Shown: one piece after another, positions 14,501 to 26,827 of the stretch
How positions within the stretch are numbered: position 1 is the stretch's first letter
How the letters are laid out: each line of letters starts with the position of its first letter
DNA from: Burhinus oedicnemus
Taxonomy: Eukaryota > Chordata > Aves > Charadriiformes > Burhinidae
Direction: 5' to 3'
Length of the DNA stretch: 64,000 nucleotides
Assembly: GCA_008921705.1 (NCBI GenBank)
Contig: VFFE01007030.1
Location: 1,345,201 to 1,409,200 of the forward strand
Position numbers and translations under genes: made by a program
The notes under the pieces: generated by a model
What the model was told of the DNA's origin: nothing
The model's database searches: none
What the model saw: only the letters and a program-made list of their open reading frames with translations

Positions 14501-17500
14501 CTATCGACAATCCAAGAATAACTATGCCATCCTGACTGGGTTAGTTATGACCATTTCTGTATTTTATCACATTGTATTTCACTGTTCATGTTTAAAAAAC
14601 AAAACAAAATCCTAGTGTTTGGCTACAAGATTGTTTCTGCTTCAGTTTCTCCTCCCAGAATTATTTTTTCCCTGTATCTGTAAAAAAGTCTTACCTCCTA
14701 ACTATTAGGAAGATTACAATATAAAACTTTGCTCCTCAAACAATGGATGGTTTTCTTCAAGTTTTCCAAACTACACTTGAGATCACTAGAACTAATTTGC
14801 TTTTGCAATCCTCTTCAAAATACTCCAGCCTGAAGAAACTCACTTAAACGATGCATGTTACACACACAGCTTCAGTTCTAAGTCATACATCTTGCAGAGA
14901 GCAATGCTTTTGTTAGATTATTTCATTCTTCTATTTGTTTTGACTGCAAGAGCTATAAAGCTCAGCCTTTGCAAGACAGAAAATACAACAGATATATGTT
15001 AACCTTCATTTAATTTTAAGAAAAACAGATGCTCTTCTACTAGAAAAGTTCAATGTGTGCCAAACCAAGTCACCTAAGGTCAACTTTCTCAATAAGATCC
15101 AATGAAAAAAATTTAAAGAGACAGGACAGTAGCTTCTCAACATAAAAATCTGGACCTTCTAAGGTTTTTTAATTATTCCAAACCCAAACGTTCTTGGGCA
15201 AAGAGGAGTTGAGAAATTCTAGCATTTTGGTGAGCAGCTGCATTATAAAATCTTTCTTTTAAGTGTAATTGTAACTGTAAGCCCAGGAGTAAAACTAATA
15301 ACTACATGTCCGAAGTTAGTGACTGACAGGGAGCCAGTTGCATGGGAGTATGCACACAGGCTTTCCTAAAAGATTTTGTGGATCAGCTACTGGCCTCTTG
15401 AAGAACACCATCAGTCTACAAATTATAACCTCCCTAGCTCTGAACATAAGAAATACCAGTTGGCAATGCCTACAATGGGATTCCTTAACAAAGCACAGAG
15501 ACATTAAAGATGTGCAATATATACTGGTTAAAAGTGAGTATTTTCCCCTCACAGCAGTAGCAAAAGGGTAGAAAGTTGAGATCATCACTTAGATCCAACT
15601 TATTACCAAAATGCGATATAAGAAAGATGACTGAGACATAGCTTAGCTTAAGACTTAGAATTTAACTTCCCTAAGTCCAAAAGGCAACAACAGCTCCTGC
15701 TCAACTGTTGTTACACAACCACACCTGAGAAATTCTTTCCAGAAAGAACACTGCACTTGGAAAAACCACTTGGTTAACTTCTGACCCTTTTTAATATTTC
15801 TGAAACAAATGCACCTGTAATTTTTTTTAATTAATTGTTCTAAAACCAGTCCTTTATGTTATACAATATACTAAACCGAAATGACTATTGACACAAACCA
15901 AATTAATAATTCAGACTAGCAGCTTTCTTAGTGTTCTTTATCGCAGTCTTCATTAAACAGGGAAAAACAATCAAGTACTAGCATTTTATGCATCTCAAGT
16001 TACAGTAGTTATCTTCCTACTGGAGTACTCCAACATGTTGCAGACAACACTGAATTTCATGATGAAAGTTACATGTAGCCATCTTTTCCACCTTGCAACA
16101 CTAATCACTTAATAACATTTTAGAGCGTGAACTTGCTTAACAGAAAGCACCTTCTGATATTTAGCCTAATGCATCCACTCTTCAAATTCTGAATGACAAC
16201 ACTGGGCTTTACAGAGAAGGAATCCAGAGCACAGTGCTTTCTTTCTAGGTTAAGTTTTCCTTTTTTATTATATACCTCACTTCCAATGCATATGAATGAA
16301 CTGGAATCTCAAAGCCATCACGCCTGACCATCAGGCAAAAAATACACAACCTGGAGCATGAAGGAAAGATGCTTTAACAAAGCGTACTTAATACAGACCA
16401 GTGCTGCATCACTGACTTCACAATGTGAACTACACCAATGTAAAAAAAATTTCATATTCATTTTCAAATCAGTGACAACTTCAAAAATGTAAATGTTTAA
16501 GAAGTTAGAGAATTCAAGTTGCAATAAGGTGTATGGAGCTATTAGTCATGACCATACTGGACCAAACATTGAAGCATTGCAATGAACTCTTAATTTGGCC
16601 ACTGTTAAATATAATTTTCGGCCTTACAGAAACCAGTTGTTAAGAGTGTGTGATTTATAGTGTTATTTCTTAAAGTACAAGAGTTCTGAGGACTGGAATG
16701 AAACTTCACTTGCATGTTACACTACAAAAGTGGAATTAATTTAGGTGGTTAAGTGTGTAGAGACTGTATAATTTCGGGGTGTCATACCAAAATAGCTCTT
16801 CCACACAATAACCACTTTAATTCAGTACCTGATTTTGCTTACTTTGATCTCCACGGGTAACAGTGATAGATTATTAAGGATGAGCTTCTACCAGCCTTGC
16901 TTTGAGTAGGGCCTTCCAGTCTATCTACTCAAACATCTTCAATGGCGTGACCTCACCAGTCAAAGGCGGTTTCTGTGACTGACACAGGGTGCCTGCAGAA
17001 GTCTGTCACATTAACGTTGGTTTCCTGTCTGTATAGTTTCTTTTATTTTGAGGTCTGAAATAAATCCCACTGGCGAAAGTGTTGCTGCAATTAACTACTT
17101 CCATACTAAAAGCCCTTTCAGGAAACAGCACAGCTATACCAACAAGACTACACCAGTACAGCCTCGAAATGACAGACAGCTTTACTCTGCGCTGTCTGAT
17201 GGGCTTGAATGGGAACACTAGCAAAGAGGACTATACCACATATAGCTGGCTTTTAATGTTCTTCACTGAAGTTTCACATCTGGAAGACTTCCATGTTTAC
17301 TGCATTCTGTTTAATGTTGACAGAAATATTTCCACCTGCCTATAAGCAGGTGTTACACATAAGCATTCTCAAACGGCTGGAGACAAGGATCGGAGTTAAA
17401 GATCAAGTCTAACAGTGGCACAGAAGGGTATTAAGTTAGCATTTCAGAGTGTAAAATGGAATAGGTACCAAGGCCTGAATGCATGGCTGATCCCTGCTAC

Positions 17501-19496
17501 CAACCTACTAAGTACAGGTGCAAAGCTCCTTTGCAAAATCACATTTTCCATAATCTGCAGAAATACTTGTTTGGTCATACAGCGTATTTACATGCCATTT
17601 ATTAATGAAACCTTGTGGGCCACTGCACCAGACATTCCCACACTCTTGCACCAAATGATGTAGTAAACTCACTGTTATAGAGAAAAATACAATACATGAA
17701 GTGAATTCTACCGGCAGGAATTCAATGTATATTGTAATTGCTTGAACTAAGGAGCCAATATCACAAAATAAGCATCATCAATTCCACTAAAGTAACGACT
17801 GCAGAGTTACTACGCAACCAACTCTCTTTACATCTCTTGTTTGTGCTACCTTCTTTGCAGTCTTGGCTCCTCTCCATATTAACATTATAAACTGATTACA
17901 GCATAGCTTATTTTGAATTCTCTATACTAACTGTCTTTTTCATTACATCTCTCCATGTTGTCTAACCTCTCCTACACACCTCTTTCTCCATTTTTCCCCC
18001 TCTATGCACAGCCCAGATACTTCAATGTTACCAATCTATTGCCCCAAAAGCACTGGGAATTTTGACAGACACAAAACTAATCCTAAACAAAACACTAGTA
18101 GTAAAGACTAAGCCACCTTCTAGGCAAAGGCAATCAGTTCTCTCATTGGGTCATTCTAGGGCAGCATTACTTCGCCTACACTACATTTCTTTCCAACTTG
18201 CTCCCACCCCTAAATCCAGTACTCTTTTTCCTGTAGGAATTTCAGAATTTTTTTGCTGCTGTGTAGAGCTCCTAAGACTCAGAGTATAAGCCTAACCTGA
18301 TGGTTGTGGGTTGCACATCTACCAAAGAGATTCGACAAGCAGCTGTGCCCACTGACAAATCCTTGGTTGGTAGGTGCTCACTCTGACTCACAATAGTTAA
18401 GAAAACACGACGAGAAGCAAAACAAGATTTAATAACTCCCTAGTCTGTCTGCAAGGCACATGTTCTATAGTTAAAGTGACTCTAACTTCTTTACATCCAC
18501 AAGGACTATAAATAATCTCAGATTCTGCAGACAGTAAGATTTACCAATAACATTTTAGAACTACCCTGAGAGATGATTTTAAGTACTGCAACAGACTAAT
18601 AACATATATAACCATTTCTTCCCTACTTAGTAATTTATAAAATGTAAAACATTTTACAGAACGTTCAGTGGATGTACAGTAATTACACCAACTGTTCTAT
18701 TTTCTTGGTTCCTTGCATCAATTCTTCACAAGGTAGGAAGGAGACTTAAAACAGTTGTCCCATAATTGCATGTGTGATGTGGGCAGGCTATAATATGTTC
18801 ACAAGAATGCTGTCACTAGCCTACCAAACTACCTTGTTCACTTAAAACTGATTTCAATTTAGATGCAAAGTTTCTAGCTTGGAGCCATTAGAAGTTTACT
18901 GGAAGCTGACTGTAAGCACTCTCAAGGGGGTGTGGAGTTCCCTGTCCAGAACACGTGATCAGCGACTTACTCCCAGGACCACTATAACCTATAGCACTTG
19001 CTAGGGAGACAAAAAAAAAATAAAAAAAAATCTAATCACAAAGTTAAAAGACTTTTCTCATACAATTATTTCTTCTTCAAATGCGAAACTGCAGGGAAAA
19101 AAATGCTGTTGTCAATTAGCTGAAATGCTGTTGCCTAAACAACTTTTTACATACTGTACCTACATTATTATTTGATACCGGAGACTGCCATACATCAGTG
19201 TCTAAGACAGCAACACCCTTTGCCTCAGCAATTATTTTCTTCCAAGTTAGATCCACTTGAAATTTAACAGGAGTAAAAGCTCATCTTAGACAGAACACCC
19301 CTGTTTCAGGGTAATCGCTTAGAAAAAGTATATGCAGGGATGTCCGTGCGGAGATTAAGAAAGAACACAATTGTTCTAACGAAAGTCAGTCAATACAGAA
19401 TACACACCCAAGGTCTCCAACAACACTTAACAGTCTTGTGTTCCTCCTTGGTTGCTTTTAGCCAGCACTACCTTATCCTCACAGCCACATCTCTCC

Positions 19497-19516
19497 NNNN
19501 NNNNNNNNNNNNNNNN
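19497..19516. other. Assembly gap (20 N)
   Basis: Twenty undetermined bases within RALA intron 1. Reading frames crossing it are not interpretable. Confidence 1.
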
Positions 19517-20859
19517 CATGCCTACAAGTGACACAGATTACAACAAATGCACAGCTAGGAGTCATTCTAGCTATTCTAGCTTTCACTTTCATGGCTAAAG
19601 ATCCTCTCCTTAAGGTCTAAAAAAAAAAAAAAATTAAAGACAACATTATTCCAACATTGCCAAAACGCATACAACTCAAAATACTTCACCTTAAAATAGT
19701 TATATTTTTCCCCTTCCTCAAATTCAGAAGAACATGTCAAAGTGAAGACTAAGATAAAGGAATTTGCAATAGTAAAGGAGTACATTCACTATTTAGTATC
19801 ACAGCTTATTTAACCCCACAGTTGACCTCTCATGCAGTGGACTGAAGGCTTTTTTTGATCTTTTTTTGCAACAGTATGTCACATTCTCCCATTTTTACAG
19901 AAAAGAAAAGAAGGGTAAACATCACTAGCACTGGCAATCCCTGTAACTTCTACCATTTGGAGGTTTCCACAAAAAATGTTTGACAAGCTGTCTCACAAGC
20001 ACAGACTGAAGGGTTTAAATGTACATCAGAGATTTATATATTAGACAGTTGTTGTGAGCGTTCTTAGTAGAATGAAGAATTTGCCAGGATTTAAATGTTG
20101 AGGTACATGCTATCAGATGAATAAGTTGGCTGAAAAGAAGAGGGTTTTTAATTAAGACTCCAGTTATAATCACTATTAATTATCCTGATAACTAACAGAA
20201 TGACAGTATCTTCTCGCAGTCCATGCAGCCCCTCTCCCAGGAGCGCCTCTCTTTTCAGTTTAACTTTCATTGGAAAAGAACGACTGATAGCTTTTTTTCA
20301 CAGACCTTTCCATAACCTATCTCCAGACATTGAAATGCCAGCAGAGGTATGTATTGCTTCCAGTCATGAAAGTGCAATGGTTTGCAGTGCAGAATGCAAA
20401 GTCTCTTTCCAATGAGAACTGGAAATGCAAGCTTGAAACAAAATATTAGGGTCATTTTGAGTCTGAAAATAAACATTTTGGCAGTCTTTCTGCCAGGAAA
20501 GTTCAGTGATGCTACACACAGCAGACACACAGATCATACATAAAAATCTCTCTCCAGGTGACTCTTGGGATACGTATGGCCCACTTAACATCTTCATTTT
20601 TAAAGAAACTCAATTAAGGAGAAGGAGCTGAAGCTATTAGCTTCCATTTAAAAGAAACCCAAAAGTAAGCATCATGTTATTTACCTAACCAAGCAGGTGA
20701 GCATTGAAAGGCTCTTTTATTTAGGGAACTTACCAGGCACGCTTTTTACTTCTTCCTTTTGTTGCAGGCAAAGCACAAGCTGTAGTTACCAGCAACGCCT
20801 TTTAACGCGTACCACGACAGAAAAGAACACCACACGAAAGCGAGCAGCAATTACACGTT

Positions 20860-22420
20860 ACAGAAACGCTGCTCTTACTCATCCCCGAACCGCAACGCGC
20901 GCACACACACGCACAGAGGCTCCGGCACCCGGCCGCTGACAGGGCAGGAGCCGCCGCCGCGGCAGCCGCTCCCTCCAGCCCAGCCCGGCCCGGGGGATGA
21001 GAGCCCCGGCTCCTTCCCGCACCGGCCCCGAGGCGCGGCCCCTTTGTTCGGGGTGAAGGCGCTGCCGCGGCCGCGCCGCGCTCCGCCCTCTCTCCGCAGG
21101 TGCAGGCGGTGGCCGCCGTCACCCCGCGCCCTGAGGACGCGGCGGCGGCGGCGGCGGCGGGGGGGACGCCACACCTGCCTCACGACGCCGCCGCTCCCCC
21201 GGCAACAGGAGGCGGCCGGACCCCGCCGCACTCCCACCCTGGGGGCTCCACCGTCCCCTCCTCCCCGCTCCGCTCAGCGCCCGGGCGGGCAGCGGCAGGC
21301 CCGGGGTGGGACGCCCCCAAGGTGGACGCCCGTAACCTTCAGGGAGCGGCCCGGTGCCAGCCGCCGGGCCCCCGCGGGAGGCTTCGGGCCGCGCCCGGCT
21401 CTCCCCACACCCCGGGGCAGGGCCGGCAGGCACAAATCGCCGGCCAAGGGCGGCGGCCGAGCCATAACGCCGACCCCCGGGCGGGTGAGAACGGCGGGGC
21501 CGCCAGGAGCCCCCTCCTGCCAGCTCCCCCTCCGCACCGGAGCGCTCCCCGGGCGGGGAGGCGCCCCTGCGCTCTCCCCCTCCCCAGCCCCGGTGGCGAG
21601 GCGCCAGGCGGCAGCCCCCGGCCCATTATGCACCCGTGCTGCCCCCGACTCACCTGCGGCGGCGGCGGGGCGAGCTCCGCTGCCCGCCGGAGGAGCGAGT
21701 GGGGAGGAGAAGGCGGGGCGGGGACGGCGAGGGGAGCCCTGGTGCCGCCTGGCGCCGCCCCCGCGCGCAGAGCCGGCGGCGCGCGCGCGGCCCGCGGCGG
21801 AGGGCGGGGCTGGGGCGGGGCCGGGCCGGCTGCGCCGCGCCGCGCCGGCAGCCGCCGCAGGAGGCAGGAGCGTCACCGGGCGCGGCCTCGCCCCCCTCCC
21901 CGCGCGCGCACGTGCGGGAGGAGGAGGAGAGATTCGGGCGCCGGCACGCGCCCGCGCCGTGCTCGCGCGCCCGCGCGCGGCGGAGGTTGGGCGGGGTGGG
22001 GGAGAGAGGAGCGGGGGCGCGCGGCGGGGCAGGGGCCCGGCCGCCGGGGCCCGCGGGCGGAACCCGTTTCCGGAAGGAGGCGGGGCAGGCGGGAGGCAGC
22101 TGCTTCCGGCAGAGCGCGGGCGCGCGCGGGGCGGTGGGTTGGGGTGGTGGCCCGGGGCCCCGCCCAGGAGGGGCGGCGGGGCGGGGCCGGGCCGCGAGGC
22201 GGGGGCGGTTGGGGAGCCGTTGGGCCGCGGCGGCGGCAGGGGCAGGTAACGGCCGGCGGCGGAAAGCTGCCTTTGGCCCCCCGGAGCCAATCTCCGACGG
22301 CAGCTCGGGGCCTGTTCCTGGCGGCGGCTGCGCTCCCAAGCCGGGGGCGGGCCCCCAGCCCAGATCAGCCCGGTGCGGGGGCTGTGTGCCGCTCATCCCA
22401 GCGGCACGTTAACTCGGGAG
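20860..22420. promoter_or_regulatory. CpG island: RALA promoter region, possibly bidirectional
   Basis: Abrupt change from AT-rich DNA to about 1.5 kb of very GC- and CpG-rich sequence with CGG/GGC runs (for example near 21138-21160), CACGTG-like and GGGCGG (Sp1-like) boxes. It contains a minus-strand splice donor GCCGCAG|GTGAGT at 21653/21654, which fits the end of the non-coding RALA first exon. It also contains a plus-strand donor-like GGGGCAG|GTAACG at 22245/22246, which could end a leader exon of a transcript running toward the MED1-like gene. The long open frames here on both strands are by-products of high GC. Confidence 0.85.
21654..21950 (-). other. RALA: RALA non-coding first exon (upper edge estimated)
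   Basis: The 3' edge is set by the donor CAG|GTGAGT on the minus strand, in GC-rich sequence with no start codon continuing into RALA. The transcription start cannot be fixed from sequence: the upper edge given is an estimate within the CpG island. Splicing to the acceptor at 1729 gives the expected RALA leader. Confidence 0.6.
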
Positions 22421-25400
22421 CCTAATGGTGGCAGGGTGCCTGCTTCTCCGCCCTTGTTTCAGCCGAATCTTTTAAGCCAGACAGTGAGACAAACAGCATA
22501 GCTTCACGCTTGCTCCTCCTTCCCGCCCCCCCCCACCCAGCTAATCCCCGATCTGGCGAATAGATGAGGCATGTTCTGCCATGGTAAGGAGATAAGTTCC
22601 TGACATCTGTCACTAGATTTATAAACACAATTATTTTTAGTGGTGAAAGCAGAACATGAGCTTTCCTAAAGGGGCAAGTACAAGCTGAAGAAACGTTTAA
22701 TATACTGAGTTTAAGAGGAATTATCACTGGCAGAAGGGAACATGAAGCGCTGAGGTCGTTCGGGGGTTTTTTATAGTCATGGACCAATCCATGCATGAAG
22801 GGTGTTATAGATGCCGAACAAAACAAGGATATAAGAGTTTCCATGTTAATAACAATAATTCAAATAATAATAATGACACCTTAATAACTGTATCTTTCAC
22901 TGTTAAATTATTTACTTCAGTGAGAGCGTTGTGTAAACGCAGCTTGATTTAAACTCAAGTGATGTAACCTAAGCGTAATACAGAAATTGACTGCACAGTA
23001 TGTGTTTTATCAGGCTGTAACCATTCAGGCATGACACAAATTGTTTTGATCCCTCCCCTCCTCCTCACAATTACTTGGCTGAAGGTAGTTTCTAAGTTTG
23101 GAAAGTCCACTTTTTATCACCTCAGCTGGAAATCTTTGATTTCAGTGTTCACATCATGCAGCGATTGCGCTCTATTTGCAAAGCAGGTGCACTTGAAGTC
23201 TTGTTTGTTGTCCTCTGTGCTCAGTTTTCTGCAATTTTTGACATCTTGGACATTTAGCCAGTATTTAGTCCATCTCCCTCTAGGCTTTATTTTCATTGGC
23301 CTCACATTTTAGTATAAGCTTATTTGTGCGTATTCCACAGAGTCTGAGAAACTGATAGCAATAAAGGAGCAATCCAGATGAAGTTTGTTCTGATTAAAAT
23401 ATCAAAATATGTTCATTTACACAAAGAAATATTATATTCTGTTGAATAGAGGGGGGATAAAAAGGGGAGGAGGAAAGGTGGTAATACTGAGTCAACAGAA
23501 CAGCCAAAATAAGACACAAAACATTCTGGATATTTCATGACAGGGAAAAATTTGCATGCTAGCAAATGAGACCATGAAAACGTTGGAAGAGTCTTAGCTT
23601 GACCCTGTAGGCATATTGATTCAGGGGTCTTCAAGAAATCCTGGCCCAACTTCTGCAGCCCTTTGAGTATCTATATACTGTATTACTTCTTAATATGTAT
23701 TCCAGAACCCTTCTGTTGGAAGAGTGGCTGAGTCATGGTTAAGGTGTCATTAATACTGTGGTCTGCAGCCATTTGATACTTCCTACTGCACAGAGAAGCC
23801 AAGAATGATTATTCTGTCTTCAACACCTGCCCTGAAATCACACACTTAAAAATCATTAGTTCCAGAAAAGGTGTCACTGGTGGTTGACAAAATGCACGTG
23901 CAGTCACTCTTGTTCTCCCTCTCTTGTTCCCTTCATCTTTTCTTGACCAGTAACCGTACCCCTTCCCTTCACATTGTGTGGCAGGGAAGCTCCATTGCTG
24001 AAGTCAACCAAGGCTTTGTATTGATTTTAGTAGCAGTTTGGGTCATGCTTAAAAAGTATCAAAGACATTCTTTTGGTCATTAGCGTTACAGTTCAGATGA
24101 GGAGCACAGCTCTGAAACTAAACTCTGATTGTCCTAATTTAGTCTGCTTTGATTTGTGTTGTAGAGTGGTCTTAGAACAGGCAAACTGGATTTGTGTGGA
24201 GTGGGACACTGAGACGCAGTGCAGGAGTGTGCCTCAAGCATTTCCACTGCTAATGGGCATTCTGTCCGGGACCAGACTAGAAGTAGTCCAAAATAACCTC
24301 CCCCCTGTAATACATATAGTGTGGTTGCAGGACCTTGATACCAACTAGTTTCACTCAGTGGAAATGCCCATTTTGCACCATGCTGCTTGTTAATAGTCAT
24401 GGCCTTTATCCTTTTGACCTCCCTTTAGTGCTATCTTGTTTAAGACAACAAAGGTCATTTTACTTTGAATTTTTGTTCCGTGGCCCAGGCTGCATATCCT
24501 AAGGCAATAAAACCCAGTTTACAATATAGCCCTCATCCTCTGTTTGTGAAATGTCCCCTGGCACCTTGCCTAAACCAAGTGGAAAAAATTAGCTCTTTGA
24601 CACAAAAGTAACAGAAATATTTCCATGAAAATGCATTCTATTAATACTTCCTATTCAATTGCTAGCAAACGACTATAGTGAGAGCATCTCTGTAGCACCC
24701 GTGACATTTTAGGGCGTGACTCTGGCTCCTCAGTGTAAGAGAGCAACCGGTCAGAGGAGCATAGATATCACAACTGTTCTGCTCCATTAACTGCAGAGGA
24801 ACTTAGGGCTGGGCAGCCCAAGGTAGCAGCAAGTTTGAATTGGTCACTGCTCTCTGGTGTTCAAATGCTATGGCGGGCACCTAAAACCATATAGACAGTG
24901 TATACAGACACATTTGCAATGTGACCCTAAGGATATATGTAGTGATTGTCCTTTGTTATATATTAGCATATGTGCCAGTACAGCTCTGCATATAAAATAC
25001 TTGCAGAGAAAAGTTACAAAGTGCAATTACACAGAGATGTAATTAATTGTGTGCTTGTACTATTTGCATTATGTACCATAATACAACTAAGAAATCAACT
25101 AATACCTACAAGAATTTAATTTATTTTAAAAAGCTGAAGATACAGTGGACATGTCAGACAAAACATGTCCATATCTTTAGGAAAAACATTGATGAGCAAC
25201 TTGCTTTCCCAGGGAACAAAAAATACTTGTTCCCTTTAGCACACATTTTATAGCACGCATTATATATCTAAAGTATGCATAATTTAACACTGTGATTTTA
25301 TCTTAGATTTCTGTTGACATGTATGAATAAACCACATTCTTTGGAAAACCACCTTATCACACATAAAACAACTATTCGTCCTTCAAGTTCTCAATAAATC

Positions 25401-26245
25401 TTCCAGGGTGAGGGAGACTTCGTTTTTCTAAGGGACAAAATAGAAAGGGAACAAAACGACTTACTGGTTTTTGAGGGCACCCTCCTATTTCAGCCCAAAA
25501 TCGATTAGCCTGGCATCTGCTGGGTTTGTGGGTTTTTGTGTTTTGAAGTATTGCTGAACTGAAATCAATACAGGGAGGAAGGATTTCCTGGTGTTACAGG
25601 TAATTTCTTCTCTTTTATGCTAGTGGTGCAACTGTATTAGAATTTATCAGGCAACATTTTATTACCAACGAATAAGGACGCATGAAATATATTTGTGATT
25701 TAATGGAGTTTCTAAGTAGCAGAACTGAAGGAAAAAAATCACCTAGCTCAAATCCACCATGTATTCTGGGGAGAATCACACCCCCCCAAGAAAAGGAAAG
25801 AGCTAGAAGCTCTCAGCTTCCTCCAGTTTGTACCAGTTGTGAGAAATCACACGTAACAGTGAATGAAGAATATGGTAAACTATTGCTTGGCTAATTATCA
25901 ACATACTCATACTTCCCAAGTTTGTAATTCTGTGTGCTTTTGTGTTTGTGTAAGGGAAAGTCAGGTTTTAGGGACACATTGTGCTTGAGGTATATAACTA
26001 ACATGCCAAGTGCAGACTTGGTACATAGCTCCCACTTTACGCAACAGAGAGCCGTGGCTGCCTTGAGAGGGTGGTGCAGGTACGGGGGGTTGAATCTCCC
26101 TCAGAGCATGCCTGTTTCTCTCCAAAAACTAGCAGGAGAATCTGATGTGACAAAGCTTATTTTGGTGCCTGCTGTTAGGCAGTACAACTCCAGGTTTTAG
26201 GGGACAGTGTACTGGATTGGGATTCAGGTAGTCTTAATTCTACAC
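22421..26245. other. Non-coding interval between the RALA promoter and the LTR
   Basis: Ordinary AT-rich DNA. Open frames are short and show no domains. A 12-base inverted pair (GCATTTCCACTG near 24237, CAGTGGAAATGC near 24357) was noted. It may include 5' leader exons of the plus-strand MED1-like gene, but none can be placed. Confidence 0.6.
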
Positions 26246-26827
26246 TGTGCTGGTTTTGGCTGGGATAGAGCTAATTTTTTTCATAGTAGCTGTTTTGGAT
26301 TTGTGCTGAAAACAGTGTTGATAACACAGGAAGTTTTAGTTATTGCTGAGCAGTGCTTACACAGTATCAAGGCCTTCTCTGCTTCTCACACCACCCTACT
26401 GGCAAGTGGGCTGGGGGTGCACAAGAAGTTGGGAGGAGACACAGCCAGGACAGCTGACCCCCACTGACCAAAGGGATATTCCATATCATATGACATCATG
26501 CTCAGCAATAAAAGCTGGGGGAAGAAGAAGGAAGGGGGGGACATTCGGAGTTATGGTGTTTTGTCTTCCCAAGTAACCATTACATATGATGGAGCCCTGC
26601 TTTCCTGGAGAAGGCTGAAAACCTACGGGCTGATGGGACATAGTGAATGAATTCCTTGTTTTGCTTTGCTTGCACACATGGCTTTTGCTTTACCTATTAA
26701 ACTGTCTTTATCAAAACCCATGAATTTTCTCACTTTTACCCTTTCAATTCTTTCCCCCATGTCACCAGGGAGAAGCGAGCGAGCAGCTGCACGGTGCTTA
26801 GTTGCCAGCTGGGGTTAAACCACGGCA
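26246..26827 (+). mobile_element. ERV LTR, bird endogenous-retrovirus type, solo (copy 2)
   Basis: A complete-looking 582 bp LTR from TGTGCTGGTTTTGG to GGTTAAACCACGGCA, in the same orientation and family as the copy at 3183-3735. It carries AATAAA at 26507-26512 (CAGCAATAAAAGCTGG). The flanks TACAC (26241-26245) and TACTC (26828-26832) match at four of five positions, consistent with an aged 5 bp target-site duplication. No retroviral coding sequence is next to it, so it is a solo LTR. Confidence 0.88.

Larger units (their letters stand above)
1729..21653 (-). other. RALA: RALA first intron (~20 kb)
   Basis: Long AT-rich intron between the non-coding first exon in the CpG island and the ATG-bearing exon. 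It contains an ERV LTR (3183-3735), a G/T low-complexity tract (5489-5574), short A-rich tracts (for example 19010-19030) and a 20-base assembly gap. Short open frames in it on both strands show no recognisable domain, no conserved motif and no splice context, so no gene is called. Confidence 0.8.

Noticed and set aside
21044..22425. Very long overlapping open frames on both strands (up to about 440 codons)
   Set aside because: All lie in the CpG island, where stop codons are rare. They are made of Pro/Arg/Gly/Ala, overlap each other in all frames and match no family.
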